Source: Candidatus Phosphitivorax anaerolimi
GTDB taxonomy: Bacteria; Desulfobacterota; Desulfomonilia; UBA1062
Reading direction: 5' to 3'
Assembly: GCA_001896555.1 (NCBI GenBank)
Contig: MPOS01000042.1
Location: forward strand, 48,002 to 112,001
DNA: 64,000 bases
Each line of letters begins with the position of its first letter. Within the stretch, counting starts at the first letter, position 1. Shown here one piece after another: positions 35,426-44,556 of the stretch. Made by a program: the position numbers and the translations under genes. The notes under the pieces were generated by a model. The model saw only the letters and a list, made by a program, of their open reading frames with translations, searched no databases and was not told where the DNA came from.

Positions 35426-36679
35426 TTAGAGCATCTCTACGGCGGTTGCCATGGATACACCGCCTCCGCCGCACAGGGTGGCGAGGCCAAGGGTCTTGCC
35501 GCGCTTCTTCATGGCGTGGATCAGGGTCACGATGATGCGTGCGCCGGTGCTCCCCACGGGATGACCCAGGCCGATGCCGCTGCCGTTGACATTGGTGATC
35601 TCGCGATTGAGGCCCAGCTCTTTCTCGCAGCCGAGGTACTGGCCGGCAAAGGCCTCGTTCACCTCGATGAGCTCAAAGCTCTCCAGCGTGAACTGCGGGT
35701 TTTTCTTGAGGAGATCCCTGACAGCAGGGACCGGGCTCAGGCCCATGACCGAGGGATGGCATGCGCCCCGGCCGCTGGCGGCGATGCGGGCGATCGGCTT
35801 GAGCCCGAGCTCGCGGGCCTTCTCTGCAGACATGATGATCAGGGCCGAAGCGCCGTCGTTCAGACCCGAGGAGTTGCCCGCCGTGACCTTGCCGATCTTG
35901 GGGACAAATGCGGGAGGCAGCTTTGCAAGGTCATCCATGGTCAGGCCCGGACGGAAATGCTCGTCCTTGTCGAAGATGACCGGCGGCTTGCCCCTTTTCT
36001 GGGGGATTTCCACGGGCACGATCTCTTCCGCGAAATCTCCTTCTTTGGTGGCGCGCTCGGCATTGTTGTGGCTTCTGAGCGCCACCTCGTCCATCTCCTC
36101 CCTGCTGATATTATGGAGGTAGGCAATGAACTCGGTGGTGTGGCCCATGATGTAGGGCTTGCCCTTGTACATCTCGAACAGGGGGCCGTCCTTCATCGGG
36201 CCGTCATCGGAGAGCGGCATCACGTATGATCCGCAATGCAGGGCCCTGATCATGGCGTCCACGAACACCTTGTCCTGGAGACGGCACCCCCAGCGCGCAT
36301 CGGGCGAGATGTACGGGACCCCGGACATGTGCTCCACGCCGCCTGCGAGGATGATATCGGCCATCCCGGCCTGGATCATGGCCGCGCCGCTTAATACCGC
36401 CTCCATCCCGGAGATGCAGACCCGGTTGACGGTGACAGCGGTCACGGTCTCGGGAATGCCTGCCAGCAGCGCCGCTACTCTCGTGACATTCAGTGTGTCA
36501 GCCGGGTCCATGCAGCACCCGAACCGGACGTCGTCGATCATGGCAGGGTCGATTCCTGCGCGCTTGACAGCCTCTTTCATGACCACGCTCGCCAAGCGTG
36601 CTGCGATTACATCCTTGAGCGTTCCTCCGAACGTGCCGATAGCCGTTCTGCACGCAGAAACAATGACTACGTCTTTCAT
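35426..36679 (-). CDS. Thiolase family acetyl-CoA acetyltransferase (second copy)
   Basis: 417 residues. The nucleophile is C88 in NRVCISGMEAV. NEAFAGQ, GHPVGSTGAR and ATLCGGGGVSMA are intact. The start is ATG 36679 with AAGGGGGG upstream; an in-frame start 26 codons earlier lies in non-conserved sequence. Compared with the thiolase at 12052, the sequence is clearly divergent (CCMDPADTLNVTRV near the N-terminus), so it likely has another acyl-chain range. The gene stands alone, with a FadR-like palindrome in its upstream region suggesting control by a fatty-acyl-CoA-sensing regulator. Confidence 0.9.
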   Translation of the reverse strand: MKDVVIVSACRTAIGTFGGTLKDVIAARLASVVMKEAVKRAGIDPAMIDDVRFGCCMDPADTLNVTRVAALLAGIPETVTAVTVNRVCISGMEAVLSGAAMIQAGMADIILAGGVEHMSGVPYISPDARWGCRLQDKVFVDAMIRALHCGSYVMPLSDDGPMKDGPLFEMYKGKPYIMGHTTEFIAYLHNISREEMDEVALRSHNNAERATKEGDFAEEIVPVEIPQKRGKPPVIFDKDEHFRPGLTMDDLAKLPPAFVPKIGKVTAGNSSGLNDGASALIIMSAEKARELGLKPIARIAASGRGACHPSVMGLSPVPAVRDLLKKNPQFTLESFELIEVNEAFAGQYLGCEKELGLNREITNVNGSGIGLGHPVGSTGARIIVTLIHAMKKRGKTLGLATLCGGGGVSMATAVEML

Positions 36680-36992
36680 GAAAACCCCCCTTCGAGAAGT
36701 GTCGTGTGAGAATGTTATCGATGAGTATGTTAAAAATGAATACTCATTCATTGACACGTATATCTAAAATGAGTTATCAAGTAAAGAGAAAACATGTTTC
36801 CCGTCATGGCGCTTCAGAGAAGAGATGACCTGGTTTTTACAGTGCTGCCGCGGTCGTAGGAGAACTCCATCAGGCGGCCTCCACGTGCTTCCATGGGGCA
36901 ATCTTGCCGTTGCCGGCTCGACCCAACAGTCCTTTGCCGTTGTGATACCCGGCCGGCAGGACTGAAGCAGGACACAGAAACGGAGTGGGCGG
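36680..36992. other. Divergent intergenic region with a FadR-like site, no gene
   Basis: A 313-base gap between the second thiolase (minus) and the YkgJ-like gene (plus). It holds the operator-like sequence at 36733-36750. An AT-rich stretch around 36720-36780 probably carries the minus-strand promoter, but no well-spaced -35/-10 pair was found. Confidence 0.4.
36733..36750. promoter_or_regulatory. FadR-like (TetR-family) operator candidate
   Basis: AAAATGAATACTCATTCA agrees at 16 of 18 positions with TGAATGAWTANTCATTCA, the consensus I recall for the Bacillus TetR-type FadR. The core TGAAT-ACTC-ATTCA is a perfect inverted repeat. It lies 54 bases upstream of the thiolase ATG. The regulator gene is not in the window. 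Confidence 0.45.
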
Positions 36993-37349
36993 ATGGACGA
37001 GAGAGAAAAAAGGACAGGATTTGAGTGCAGCCGCTGCGGAATGTGCTGTCTTGCCGACATGATCGCCTATGTCACCCCGGAAGACCTGAACCGGTGGAAA
37101 AGAGAGAACCGGCAGGATATCCTGCACATCATCGAAAACGAGCAGGCCGTCTGGCTGGGCGACCACTTCATTTCCAGCCGCACCGGCAGGCCCATATACG
37201 GCTGTCCCTTTCTTGAGATGAAAGACGGCCTCTTTGCCTGCAGCATCTACGAAACCAGGCCCCGGGTCTGCAGGGACTACCAGCCGGGGTCGTCAGAGCT
37301 CTGCTCCCTATGGATACGAACACACACTATCACGGGTGTTAAGGGCTAA
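36993..37349 (+). CDS. YkgJ-family CxxCxxCC protein
   Basis: 118 residues with the N-terminal motif CSRCGMCC, then a region with YGCPFLEMKDGLFACSIYETRPRVCRDYQPG, which together form the eight-cysteine YkgJ/UPF0153 pattern thought to chelate zinc or an iron-sulfur cluster. The function of the family is not settled. It is a lone gene, convergent with umuC. Confidence 0.85.
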   Translation: MDEREKRTGFECSRCGMCCLADMIAYVTPEDLNRWKRENRQDILHIIENEQAVWLGDHFISSRTGRPIYGCPFLEMKDGLFACSIYETRPRVCRDYQPGSSELCSLWIRTHTITGVKG

Positions 37350-37423
37350 GGCTGATCCGCAGGCGATCCCCGGCATCGGCGGCAGCTTTGCCCTTCCGGC
37401 TCGCAGCCGTTCTATGAGCGGTC

Positions 37424-37462
37424 TTGCGGGCGGGAGGCCCGAAGTGTTCGTGCCGCCCGCAA
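37424..37462. terminator. Hairpin between convergent YkgJ-like and umuC genes
   Basis: TTGCGGGCGG (37424-37433) and CCGCCCGCAA (37453-37462) form a perfect 10-bp stem with a 19-base loop. No T run follows, so termination is possible but not proven. Confidence 0.4.
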
Positions 37463-37494
37463 AGGCGGGCTTCCGGATAGCAGGTGGAAGGGGA

Positions 37495-38757
37495 TCAGGC
37501 CTTTACCCGAGGCAGGTCCGCCCACGACGTGGTGAACCGGGGAGACTTCTTCGCCTGGCGCATCCACCAGGGCCGATCGAAGCCCGCTGCCGCAAATGAG
37601 ATGGTCCCTCTGCCCCACCGGCTGTTGATCCCGTCCATGGCCTCCATGATGGCGAGCTGTTTCGGGCCCTCACGGCAGGGGTGGAAGAGGTTCATCTGGA
37701 CCCGGCCCCGGGGCGTGATGCCCGCGAGCATGACGCCCACCTTGCGGTATGCTGGGCCGCGCCGGTAGACGCGCGCGAGCAATGCCTTGGCGTAGCCGAT
37801 GAGCTCCGGGGTATAGGCCGTGGCCACGGGGATGTTCGCAGAGGCGATGCGCGTGACGGGGAAGCCTTCGTTGAAGGGAAACTCCACGAGCATGACCTGG
37901 AGAAAGGATGCGGCCGATTTCTGGGCGCGCAGCTTTTCGGCGGCACGGGACGTGTAGGCCGCGGCGGCCTCGCTCAGCTCCTCGATGCGGTAGACCTTCC
38001 GGCCGAACGAGCGGGAGCAGATGATGGTCTTGCTCGTCTCCCGGGTGTCCTCCAGGGGGATGCAGGAGATGCCCCGGAGCTCCGTGACCGTGCGCAGGCC
38101 CATGATCGTGAGGTTTTTCCGTGCCCATTCATCATCGACCCTGCTCAGATCGAGGGCCGTGCGTATGCCGTGACGCCTGAGGAGCCGGGCGTATCTCCTG
38201 CCGACGCCCCATACGTCCTCCACCCCGGTGGAGGCCAGGACCTCGTCCGTGTTGCCGCGGATATCGAGCACGCCCCGCAGTCCGGGGTCTTTCTTTGCCG
38301 CCCGGGCTGCAATCTTCGCCAGGGTTTTGCTCGGGGCGATCCCGATGGACACCGGCACGCCCACCCATTTATTGATGCGGTCCCGCAAGTCCCTGCAGAA
38401 ATCCCGGGGGGAATCCGGGAGCCCGGTCAGGTCCAGGAATGCCTCGTCGATGGAATATATCTCAACCTCCGGGCAGGAAAGGTGCAGCACGTCCATGATC
38501 CGGCGGGAGATGTCGCCGTAGAGGCTGTAATTCGAAGAAAAGACGCGCACGCCGTGCCGGGCGATGAGCGAGCGGCACTCGAAGACGGGCTGGCCCATGC
38601 GGATGCCGATGGCCTTGGCCTCCTCCGACCTGGCGATGATGCACCCGTCGTTGTTCGACAGCACCACCACAGGCCGGTGCTTCAGCGCGGGGTTGAACAC
38701 CCGCTCGCACGAGACATAGAAGTTGTTGCAGTCTACCAGGGCAAAGAGATCGTTCAT
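37495..38757 (-). CDS. umuC: DNA polymerase V catalytic subunit
   Basis: 420 residues, the normal length of UmuC. The Y-family polymerase palm begins LVDCNNFYVSCERVFNP with the first Asp, and has EIYSIDEAFLDLTG with the Asp-Glu pair. The helix-hairpin-helix GVEDVWGVGRRYARLL and C-terminal DUF4113 ending (INSRWGRGTISFAAAGF, the WGxxxxxxxxxG signature) are present. It follows umuD by 7 bases and should form UmuD'2C for error-prone DNA synthesis after damage. UmuD' carries the cleaved peptide, and the operon has a palindrome in its promoter that could bind LexA. Confidence 0.95.
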   Translation of the reverse strand: MNDLFALVDCNNFYVSCERVFNPALKHRPVVVLSNNDGCIIARSEEAKAIGIRMGQPVFECRSLIARHGVRVFSSNYSLYGDISRRIMDVLHLSCPEVEIYSIDEAFLDLTGLPDSPRDFCRDLRDRINKWVGVPVSIGIAPSKTLAKIAARAAKKDPGLRGVLDIRGNTDEVLASTGVEDVWGVGRRYARLLRRHGIRTALDLSRVDDEWARKNLTIMGLRTVTELRGISCIPLEDTRETSKTIICSRSFGRKVYRIEELSEAAAAYTSRAAEKLRAQKSAASFLQVMLVEFPFNEGFPVTRIASANIPVATAYTPELIGYAKALLARVYRRGPAYRKVGVMLAGITPRGRVQMNLFHPCREGPKQLAIMEAMDGINSRWGRGTISFAAAGFDRPWWMRQAKKSPRFTTSWADLPRVKA

Positions 38758-38764
38758 GAAATTC

Positions 38765-39190
38765 TCACGCCTTGTGGATTACATAGGTAACCACGCCCCA
38801 GACCTCCACGGTCATGTCCCCGGTGAGCTCTATGGGCGCAAAATCGGTGTTCTCGGCCGCGAGAAACGACCGGCCGTTCTTCACCTGGAAGCGCTTGACC
38901 GTGAACTCGCCGTCGAGCACCGCGATCACGATGCTGCCCGGTGCAGGCTCCTTGGCCCGGTCGACGATGAGGACGTCGCCCGGATGGATGCCGGCACCGA
39001 TCATGGAGGTCCCCTCCACCCGCACGAAGAACGTTGCCGAGGGATGCTCGATGAGAAACTCGTTGAGGTCCAGGGCCTTGTCGATGAAATCGTCTGCCGG
39101 TGAAGGGAAGCCGGCGGATATCCGCGCGGTGAAGAGCGGGATCTTCAGGTCGGTCCGGCGACAGAAGCCCCACACCTCTTTCACGTGCAT
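38765..39190 (-). CDS. umuD: UmuD, S24 self-cleaving translesion cofactor
   Basis: 141 residues from ATG 39190. The cleavage bond is A26-G27 in ISAGFPSPADDF, the nucleophile is S62 in GTSM, and the general-base Lys is K99 in GEFTVKRF. These positions are two residues beyond E. coli UmuD (C24-G25, S60, K97), so the active site is complete. I choose ATG 39190 over ATG 39205 because the promoter at 39214-39242 would leave almost no leader before 39205, and AAGAGAG lies before 39190. RecA-stimulated cleavage should activate the polymerase. Confidence 0.93.
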   Translation of the reverse strand: MHVKEVWGFCRRTDLKIPLFTARISAGFPSPADDFIDKALDLNEFLIEHPSATFFVRVEGTSMIGAGIHPGDVLIVDRAKEPAPGSIVIAVLDGEFTVKRFQVKNGRSFLAAENTDFAPIELTGDMTVEVWGVVTYVIHKA

Positions 39191-39213
39191 CCGCTCTCTT
39201 GGCATGAACAGGA

Positions 39214-39242
39214 ATGATAGCACTAAGTGCCGGTGATGTAAA
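39214..39242 (-). promoter_or_regulatory. umuDC promoter with palindromic operator in the spacer
   Basis: On the minus strand TTTACA (39242-39237), a 17-base spacer, then TATCAT (39219-39214). The spacer contains the perfect inverted repeat GCACT-T-AGTGC (39230-39220) touching the -10. This is where an SOS repressor would block transcription. The sequence is not the E. coli or Bacillus LexA box, but delta-type LexA boxes vary. Confidence 0.55.
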
Positions 39243-39530
39243 GGGATCTCCCTGGTGGCAAGAGATTCAGAGCAGTTCTTAAGGGTGCAATGCTGCCGGG
39301 GGGAGTTCTCTGCTTTTATGAAGGGCCATGGTGTGATATGAGTGCTGCCATCACCACGAGATAGTGCGATGTAGTACATTGCGTCTGAAGGCATGCGGAA
39401 TGATTTTTTTGCTCCCTGCTCTCAAGAGCTGAGTGCTGCCGTGAGGGCGATGGCGCTGCCGGGGGAATGGGTATTAAATTTCTTTGTTTCGCCGGCCGAA
39501 CAGCTATACAAAGGAGGGGTTGTGGAGGTA
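39243..39530. other. Intergenic region between umuDC and hsp20, no gene
   Basis: Apart from the two promoters at its ends, it contains a small palindrome ATGTAGTACAT at 39369-39379 and the repeated words GCTGCC at 39286-39300 and 39460-39470. No gene, terminator or RNA recognised. Confidence 0.35.
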
Positions 39531-39558
39531 TTGACTTGACGTCTGGTGATCCTATAAA
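39531..39558 (+). promoter_or_regulatory. Sigma-70-like promoter of hsp20-lon
   Basis: TTGACT (39531-39536), 16 bases, TATAAA (39553-39558), 36 bases before ATG 39594. No sigma-32 promoter or CIRCE element was found, so heat control, if present, must act another way. Confidence 0.55.
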
Positions 39559-39593
39559 GGTACTAAAGCAGCACGATTTATAAGGAAGGGAAT

Positions 39594-39995
39594 ATGTATA
39601 ATTTGAAATTTCAAGAAGTTGTAGGGTTTTTCCTCGGGCAGGAAAGCCAAGAGGAGAGGCTCGGTATCTGTTATCCTCCATTGGATGTCTACGAGTGCTC
39701 CAACGAGCTCTGCATAGAGGTCGAGATTCCCGGTGTGAGCCAGGATGAGGTCCAAGTCGAGGTGGTCGGCAGGACCCTGGTCATCAGCGGGATGAAGCGG
39801 GACACGCTGGCGAACAAAGGAGTCCGGTATATCAGAATGGAGCGAGGATTCGGAAGGTTCAGGAGAGAACTGGATATTCCCGGAATATTCGATCTGGAGA
39901 AGGTGGATGCCAGGTTCTCCGACGGAATCCTGGTCATTCGTATAGCCCGGTCTGACGACAAGGCGAAGCTCATCAAGCGGATCACAATCGAATAG
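39594..39995 (+). CDS. Small heat-shock protein, Hsp20/alpha-crystallin
   Basis: 133 residues. The alpha-crystallin domain spans about 20-130 with YPPLDVYECSNELCIEVEIPGV, VEVVGRTLVISG and FGRFRRELDIPGIFDLEKVDARFSDGILVIRI, and the DGIL-type IxI end. It has no long C-terminal extension. It is an ATP-independent holdase that keeps unfolding proteins soluble. It lies 11 bases before lon on the same strand, so one transcript should couple a holdase to a protease. Confidence 0.93.
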   Translation: MYNLKFQEVVGFFLGQESQEERLGICYPPLDVYECSNELCIEVEIPGVSQDEVQVEVVGRTLVISGMKRDTLANKGVRYIRMERGFGRFRRELDIPGIFDLEKVDARFSDGILVIRIARSDDKAKLIKRITIE

Positions 39996-40006
39996 GAGTA
40001 TAGTGA

Positions 40007-42457
40007 ATGGAAAATGAAAAGCAGGCAATAGATATCCCTACAAATATCCCATTGCTCCCTATCCGGGATGTAGTGATCTATCCATATATGATCCTGCCGC
40101 TCTTCGTGGGCAGGGGGTTGTCCATCAAGGCGGTCGACGAGGCGCTGAACAAGGACCGGTACATCTTCCTGGCCGCGCAGAAGGACTCAACGGTTGAGGA
40201 ACCCGAGGAAGATCAGATCTACACCGTGGGCACCGTGGCCATGGTCATCAGGATGCTCAAGCTCCCTGACGGCAGGGTGAAGATCCTGGTACAGGGCGTG
40301 GCAAAGGCGAGAATACGCAAGCTCTATAAGGACGACCGCGGTTTCTACACCGTTGACATCGAGAAGATCGAAGAGCCCGAGATCAAGGAAGTGACCGTGG
40401 AGGTCGAGGCCATGATGCGCTCGGTCAAGGAGCAGTCCGAGAGGATTCTCCAGCTCAGGGGCATTGTCTCGCCCGACGCGCTCTCCATCCTTGAGGCGAT
40501 CGACGATCCCGGCAGGCTCGCCGATCTGGTTGCATCAAACCTGAGGCTCAAGGTTGAGGAGTCGCAGCACGTGCTGGAGATCATCGACCCTATCGAGCGG
40601 CTCAGGCATGTCAACGGCCTGCTCTCCAAGGAGATGGAGCTCTCCGAGGTCCAAGCCCGCATTCAGACCCAGGCCAAGGAGGAGATGAGCAAGACCCAGC
40701 GCGAGTACTTCCTCCGCGAGCAGCTTCGCGCCATCCAGCAGGAGCTGGGCGAGGTGGACGAGAAGAGCAAGGAGATGGAGGAGTACCAGGCCAAGATCGA
40801 GAAGGTCGGCATGCCCGAAGATGTGAAGAAAGAGGCCACCAAGCAGCTCGACCGGCTCAAGATGATGCACCAGGATTCTGCAGAGGCCAACATCATCCGG
40901 ACCTATCTCGACTGGATGACCGATCTGCCGTGGAGCCATTCCACGCATGACAGCCTCGATATCAAGCAGGCCGCCGTCATCCTCGACGAGGACCACTACG
41001 GTCTCGATAAGGTCAAGCAGCGGATCCTGGAGTATCTGGCGGTGAGAAAGCTCAATCCGAACAAGAAAGGCGCTATCCTGTGTTTCGTGGGTCCTCCAGG
41101 CGTCGGCAAGACATCGCTGGGCAGGTCCATCGCGCGCGCCCTGGGCCGGGAGTTCTACCGGCTCTCGATCGGCGGCGTGCGGGACGAGGCCGAGATCAGA
41201 GGCCACCGGCGCACCTATATCGGCGCCATGCCCGGGAGAATCATCCAGGGCATCAAGCAGGCCGGCTCCAACAACCCAGTGTTCATGATCGACGAGGTGG
41301 ACAAGATCGGGCAGGACTTCCGCGGCGACCCGTCTTCAGCGCTGCTGGAAGTGCTCGACCCCGAGCAGAACTTTTCGTTCCAGGATCATTACCTCAACGT
41401 GCCCTTTGATCTGTCCAAGGTCATGTTCATCACCACGGCAAACCTCATGGACCCCATTCCGGGCCCCTTGAAAGACCGGATGGAGATCATCGAGCTGCCC
41501 GGGTACACCGACCAGGAGAAGCTCCAGATCGCCAAGCGCTATCTGGTGAAGCGGCAGGTGACCGAAAACGGTTTGAAGATGGAAGACATCGTGTTCACCG
41601 ACGACGCGATCCTCGACGTGATCAACCACTACACCAAGGAAGCGGGCGTCAGGAACCTGGAGCGGGAGATCGGCTCCATCGTGCGCAAGGTTGCCAGGGA
41701 CGTAGCCGAGAAGAATGGCAAACGCAAGAAGGTTTACCGGATCACGGCCAAGAACGTGCACAACTACCTTGGCGTGCCCAAGTACCTGCCCGAGCAGGAG
41801 CGCACCGAGCACGAGGTGGGCGTTGCCACCGGCCTTGCCTGGACCCCCTTCGGAGGCGAGATCCTCTACATCGAGACCTCGGTTTTGCCCAGCAAGGATG
41901 GCAAGGGCGGCGGGCTCGTCCTCACCGGACAGCTCGGAGACGTGATGAAGGAATCCGCCCAGGCCGGTCTCACCTACGCCAGGTCACGTGCCGACATGCT
42001 GGGCATCTCGCCCGCATTCACCCGTGAGTCCGACGTGCACATTCACGTCCCTGCGGGCGCCATCCCCAAGGACGGCCCGTCTGCGGGCATCACCATGGCG
42101 ACCGCGGTGATCTCCGCCCTCACGAACCGGAAGGTCAGGAAGGATATCGCCATGACCGGCGAGATCACGCTCAGGGGCAAGGTGCTCCCCATCGGAGGCC
42201 TCAAGGAGAAGACCCTGGCCGCTCACCGGAACAAGATCTTCGACATCATCATCCCCAAGGATAATGTCAAGGATCTGGAGGATATCCCGCCGGTGATCAA
42301 GAACAAGGTCACGTTCCATCCGGTGAGCTCCATGGACGAGGTGCTCGAGCTGGTGTTCGTAGAGGATAAGAAGCAGGAGAAGAAACCCGCCCAGGAGCCG
42401 CCCAAGCGGCGGAACGCGAGGAAAGAGAGCAAGCCCGCGGAGCATGCGGCCCACTAA
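40007..42457 (+). CDS. lon: ATP-dependent Lon protease
   Basis: 816 residues. It has the N-terminal LON substrate domain ([21 protein letters not shown]), a coiled coil, AAA+ domain with Walker [10 protein letters not shown] (near 365) and Walker [12 protein letters not shown], and Ser-Lys protease domain with [12 protein letters not shown] (Ser 692) and [10 protein letters not shown]. The C-terminal 30 residues are very basic and acidic ([21 protein letters not shown]), beyond the core. It degrades misfolded and short-lived regulatory proteins. The hsp20 gene precedes it. Confidence 0.96.
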   Translation: MENEKQAIDIPTNIPLLPIRDVVIYPYMILPLFVGRGLSIKAVDEALNKDRYIFLAAQKDSTVEEPEEDQIYTVGTVAMVIRMLKLPDGRVKILVQGVAKARIRKLYKDDRGFYTVDIEKIEEPEIKEVTVEVEAMMRSVKEQSERILQLRGIVSPDALSILEAIDDPGRLADLVASNLRLKVEESQHVLEIIDPIERLRHVNGLLSKEMELSEVQARIQTQAKEEMSKTQREYFLREQLRAIQQELGEVDEKSKEMEEYQAKIEKVGMPEDVKKEATKQLDRLKMMHQDSAEANIIRTYLDWMTDLPWSHSTHDSLDIKQAAVILDEDHYGLDKVKQRILEYLAVRKLNPNKKGAILCFVGPPGVGKTSLGRSIARALGREFYRLSIGGVRDEAEIRGHRRTYIGAMPGRIIQGIKQAGSNNPVFMIDEVDKIGQDFRGDPSSALLEVLDPEQNFSFQDHYLNVPFDLSKVMFITTANLMDPIPGPLKDRMEIIELPGYTDQEKLQIAKRYLVKRQVTENGLKMEDIVFTDDAILDVINHYTKEAGVRNLEREIGSIVRKVARDVAEKNGKRKKVYRITAKNVHNYLGVPKYLPEQERTEHEVGVATGLAWTPFGGEILYIETSVLPSKDGKGGGLVLTGQLGDVMKESAQAGLTYARSRADMLGISPAFTRESDVHIHVPAGAIPKDGPSAGITMATAVISALTNRKVRKDIAMTGEITLRGKVLPIGGLKEKTLAAHRNKIFDIIIPKDNVKDLEDIPPVIKNKVTFHPVSSMDEVLELVFVEDKKQEKKPAQEPPKRRNARKESKPAEHAAH

Positions 42458-42521
42458 AAGGCCGTATGCCTGGAAAAGATGGCGGCCGGGGAGCGCCCGG
42501 GAAGAATATCGGTTCACACGA

Positions 42522-42559
42522 GGCTGAGGCCCTTGGTGAAAAAAGGGCTTCAGCCTTTT
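42522..42559. terminator. Terminator of lon, overlapping the end of the PNP gene
   Basis: GGCTGAGGCCCTT (42522-42534) and AAGGGCTTCAGCC (42543-42555) pair with one G-U, followed by TTTTA. It reaches into the last codons of the convergent purine nucleoside phosphorylase gene (stop at 42550), so it probably works in both directions. Confidence 0.8.
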
Positions 42560-43356
42560 ATTACACCTTCAAAGATTCGTGTGATCACAGGCCCTGCCTT
42601 CTCGGCCATGGCAATGACCTGTTCGATCGGAGCGGGCAGGTAGTTGTCGGGGTCGTTGCTGTTGGTGACAGCCGATATGGCGAGCACCTCCATGCCGCAG
42701 TGAACGGCCTGGATGACCTCCATCACCGTTGACATGCCCACAGCGTCCGCGCCCATGAGACGCAGCATCCGGGTCTCGGCCGCGGTCTCCATCGACGGCC
42801 CCGGCACCTGCACATACACCCCTTCGCCCAGATCGATGCCGTTTTCGCGTGCGAACAGCCGTGCCTTGGCAATGAGCGCAGGGCTGTACGGCCTGGTCAT
42901 GTCCGGGAACCTCGGGCCCAGCTCGTCGATGTTCGGCCCGGTGAGCGGGTTCTGCGAGGTGAAGTTGATGTGGTCGGTGATGAGCATGGCGCTTCCCGGA
43001 GTCAGGTCCGGCCGCAGGCCCCCTGCTGCATTGGAGATGAACAGCTTCCTGATCCCCATATAGGCGAAGACGCGGATGGGAAAGGTGACCTCCCGGGGCG
43101 AGTACCCTTCGTAGAGGTGGAACCTTCCGCTCATGACCACCACGCGCTTCCCCCCCAGGGTGCCGAACAGGAGCCTGCCCGCATGGCTCTTCACCGAGGA
43201 GACCGGGAAGCCCGGGATGTCCGCGTAATGGATCATCCTCTCCACGGTCACGGCCTCCTCCATGACGCCCAGGCCGGTGCCCAGGATCACGGCGGTATCA
43301 GGCCTGGCAATGGAGAGAAGATAGTCGGCGGTGAGCTGTTCCTGCAAGCGGCTCAT
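42550..43356 (-). CDS. Purine nucleoside phosphorylase
   Basis: 268 residues, the trimeric PNP family. Visible are the GTGLG phosphate loop, SHAGRLLFG, GRFHLYEGYSPREVTFPIRV, SNAAGG, VPGPSMETAAETRMLRLMGADAVGMSTV with the Glu that binds the purine ring, and the Asn in ISAVTNSND. The start ATG 43356 overlaps the stop of the Trm112-like gene (ATGA), implying coupled translation. It could salvage inosine and guanosine. Methylthioadenosine phosphorylases belong to the same family and would suit the nearby spermidine synthase, but the PNP-type residues argue against that. Confidence 0.9.
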   Translation of the reverse strand: MSRLQEQLTADYLLSIARPDTAVILGTGLGVMEEAVTVERMIHYADIPGFPVSSVKSHAGRLLFGTLGGKRVVVMSGRFHLYEGYSPREVTFPIRVFAYMGIRKLFISNAAGGLRPDLTPGSAMLITDHINFTSQNPLTGPNIDELGPRFPDMTRPYSPALIAKARLFARENGIDLGEGVYVQVPGPSMETAAETRMLRLMGADAVGMSTVMEVIQAVHCGMEVLAISAVTNSNDPDNYLPAPIEQVIAMAEKAGPVITRIFEGVIKG

Positions 43357-43526
43357 TCTTCCAGGGGGATGGCTTCGTCGATGAGCATGACCGGGATCTC
43401 GTCCTCGATGCGGTACTTCAGCCGGCAGGCACGACAGACGAGGCCGCTCTGATCTTCCTCCAGTTCCAACTTGCCCTTGCACTTGGGGCAGGCGAGAATA
43501 TCGAGCAGTTGCTTGTCAATGGACAT
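43353..43526 (-). CDS. Trm112-family small zinc protein (57 residues)
   Basis: A short gene easily missed: MSIDKQLLDILACPKCKGKL and so on. It has two CxxC pairs (C13, C16 and C31, C34), which suits a zinc-ribbon Trm112/YcaR fold. The start has GGAGGA eight bases upstream (minus strand). Its stop TGA overlaps the ATG of the purine nucleoside phosphorylase gene (ATGA). Family members activate methyltransferases or act in cell-envelope synthesis. Its partner here is not known. Confidence 0.88.
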   Translation of the reverse strand: MSIDKQLLDILACPKCKGKLELEEDQSGLVCRACRLKYRIEDEIPVMLIDEAIPLEE

Positions 43527-43740
43527 GGAAAAAATCCTCCTTCTTTTCGTATGTCATTGCAGGGGCGTGGATGTCAATACGGGAAAAGGGCAGAGCCTGT
43601 GAGCGGGATTATGCAGGCAGGAACGATTATCGTCTGTGCCGCTGTGGAGTTTCTTAAGCCTTCAGGTATCCATGGTGCCTATAGGGCTATCCACTCCTCT
43701 GAAAGGCCATGTCATTGATCGAGCATGGGAATACGTGCCA

Positions 43741-44556
43741 CTACCAGCTCCTGCACAGGGCGATAATGCACTCCCGGACGATCTTGGCGGCTGTGATAGA
43801 CGATATGCCGGTGGTGTCCATGTTCGGGGCGAGCTCGACCACATCCATGCCCGCTATCTTGAGGCCGCCGATGAGTTGGACCAGGGTCTCGCAGAGGGCC
43901 TGAAACGAGATGCCGCCCGGCTCAGGGGTCCCGGTGCCCGGGAACACGGCAGGGTCGAGGATGTCCAGGTCGCACGTGAGGTAGCAGGGCGACCCTCCCG
44001 CCCAGGCAATGATCTGAGGAACGTTTGCGGCGAGGCTTTTCACGAGAGGATATTCCTCCCTGGTGCACGAACGGATGCCGAACTGACGGATGCGGTCATG
44101 GCCGAGCAGGTCGACGGCACGGCGGATCACCGAGGCGTGCGAGAGTCTCTGGCCCAGATAGTCGTCCCGCAGGTCGGCGTGGGCGTCGAGGTGGATGATC
44201 CTCAAGTCCGGGAACCGGCCGGCCGCGGCCCTGATCGCGCCGAGAGAGACCAGGTGCTCGCCGCCCAAGAGAAAGGGGATCTTGCCCTGGTCCATGAGCT
44301 CTCCAATGGTTGCCTCGATCATGGCGAGGGCAGGGGATGGGTCGCCGAAGGGCAGCTCCAGGTCGCCCATATCCATGAACGCGCAGTCTTCGAGGTCGAA
44401 CTCCTGATTTGGAGAAAAGGTTTCCAGGCCCTGGGATGATTTGCGGATCTCATCCGGGCCGAAACGCGCCCCGGGGCGGTAGCTGACGGTGGAATCGAAG
44501 GGAGCACCCACCAGGCAGATGCGGCCCTGGTCGCGGGCTGCGAGAAACCGGCTCAT
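43741..44556 (-). CDS. speB: Agmatinase (arginase family)
   Basis: 271 residues of the ureohydrolase fold. Manganese ligands are in GGEHLVS (His), HLDAHADLRD (Asp, His, Asp) and CDLDILDPAVFPGTGTPEPGG (two Asp). It hydrolyses agmatine to putrescine and urea. The start is ATG 44556, overlapping the speE stop by 4 bases. The neighbouring pyruvoyl arginine decarboxylase gene supplies agmatine, which makes agmatinase more likely than arginase. Confidence 0.92.
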   Translation of the reverse strand: MSRFLAARDQGRICLVGAPFDSTVSYRPGARFGPDEIRKSSQGLETFSPNQEFDLEDCAFMDMGDLELPFGDPSPALAMIEATIGELMDQGKIPFLLGGEHLVSLGAIRAAAGRFPDLRIIHLDAHADLRDDYLGQRLSHASVIRRAVDLLGHDRIRQFGIRSCTREEYPLVKSLAANVPQIIAWAGGSPCYLTCDLDILDPAVFPGTGTPEPGGISFQALCETLVQLIGGLKIAGMDVVELAPNMDTTGISSITAAKIVRECIIALCRSW

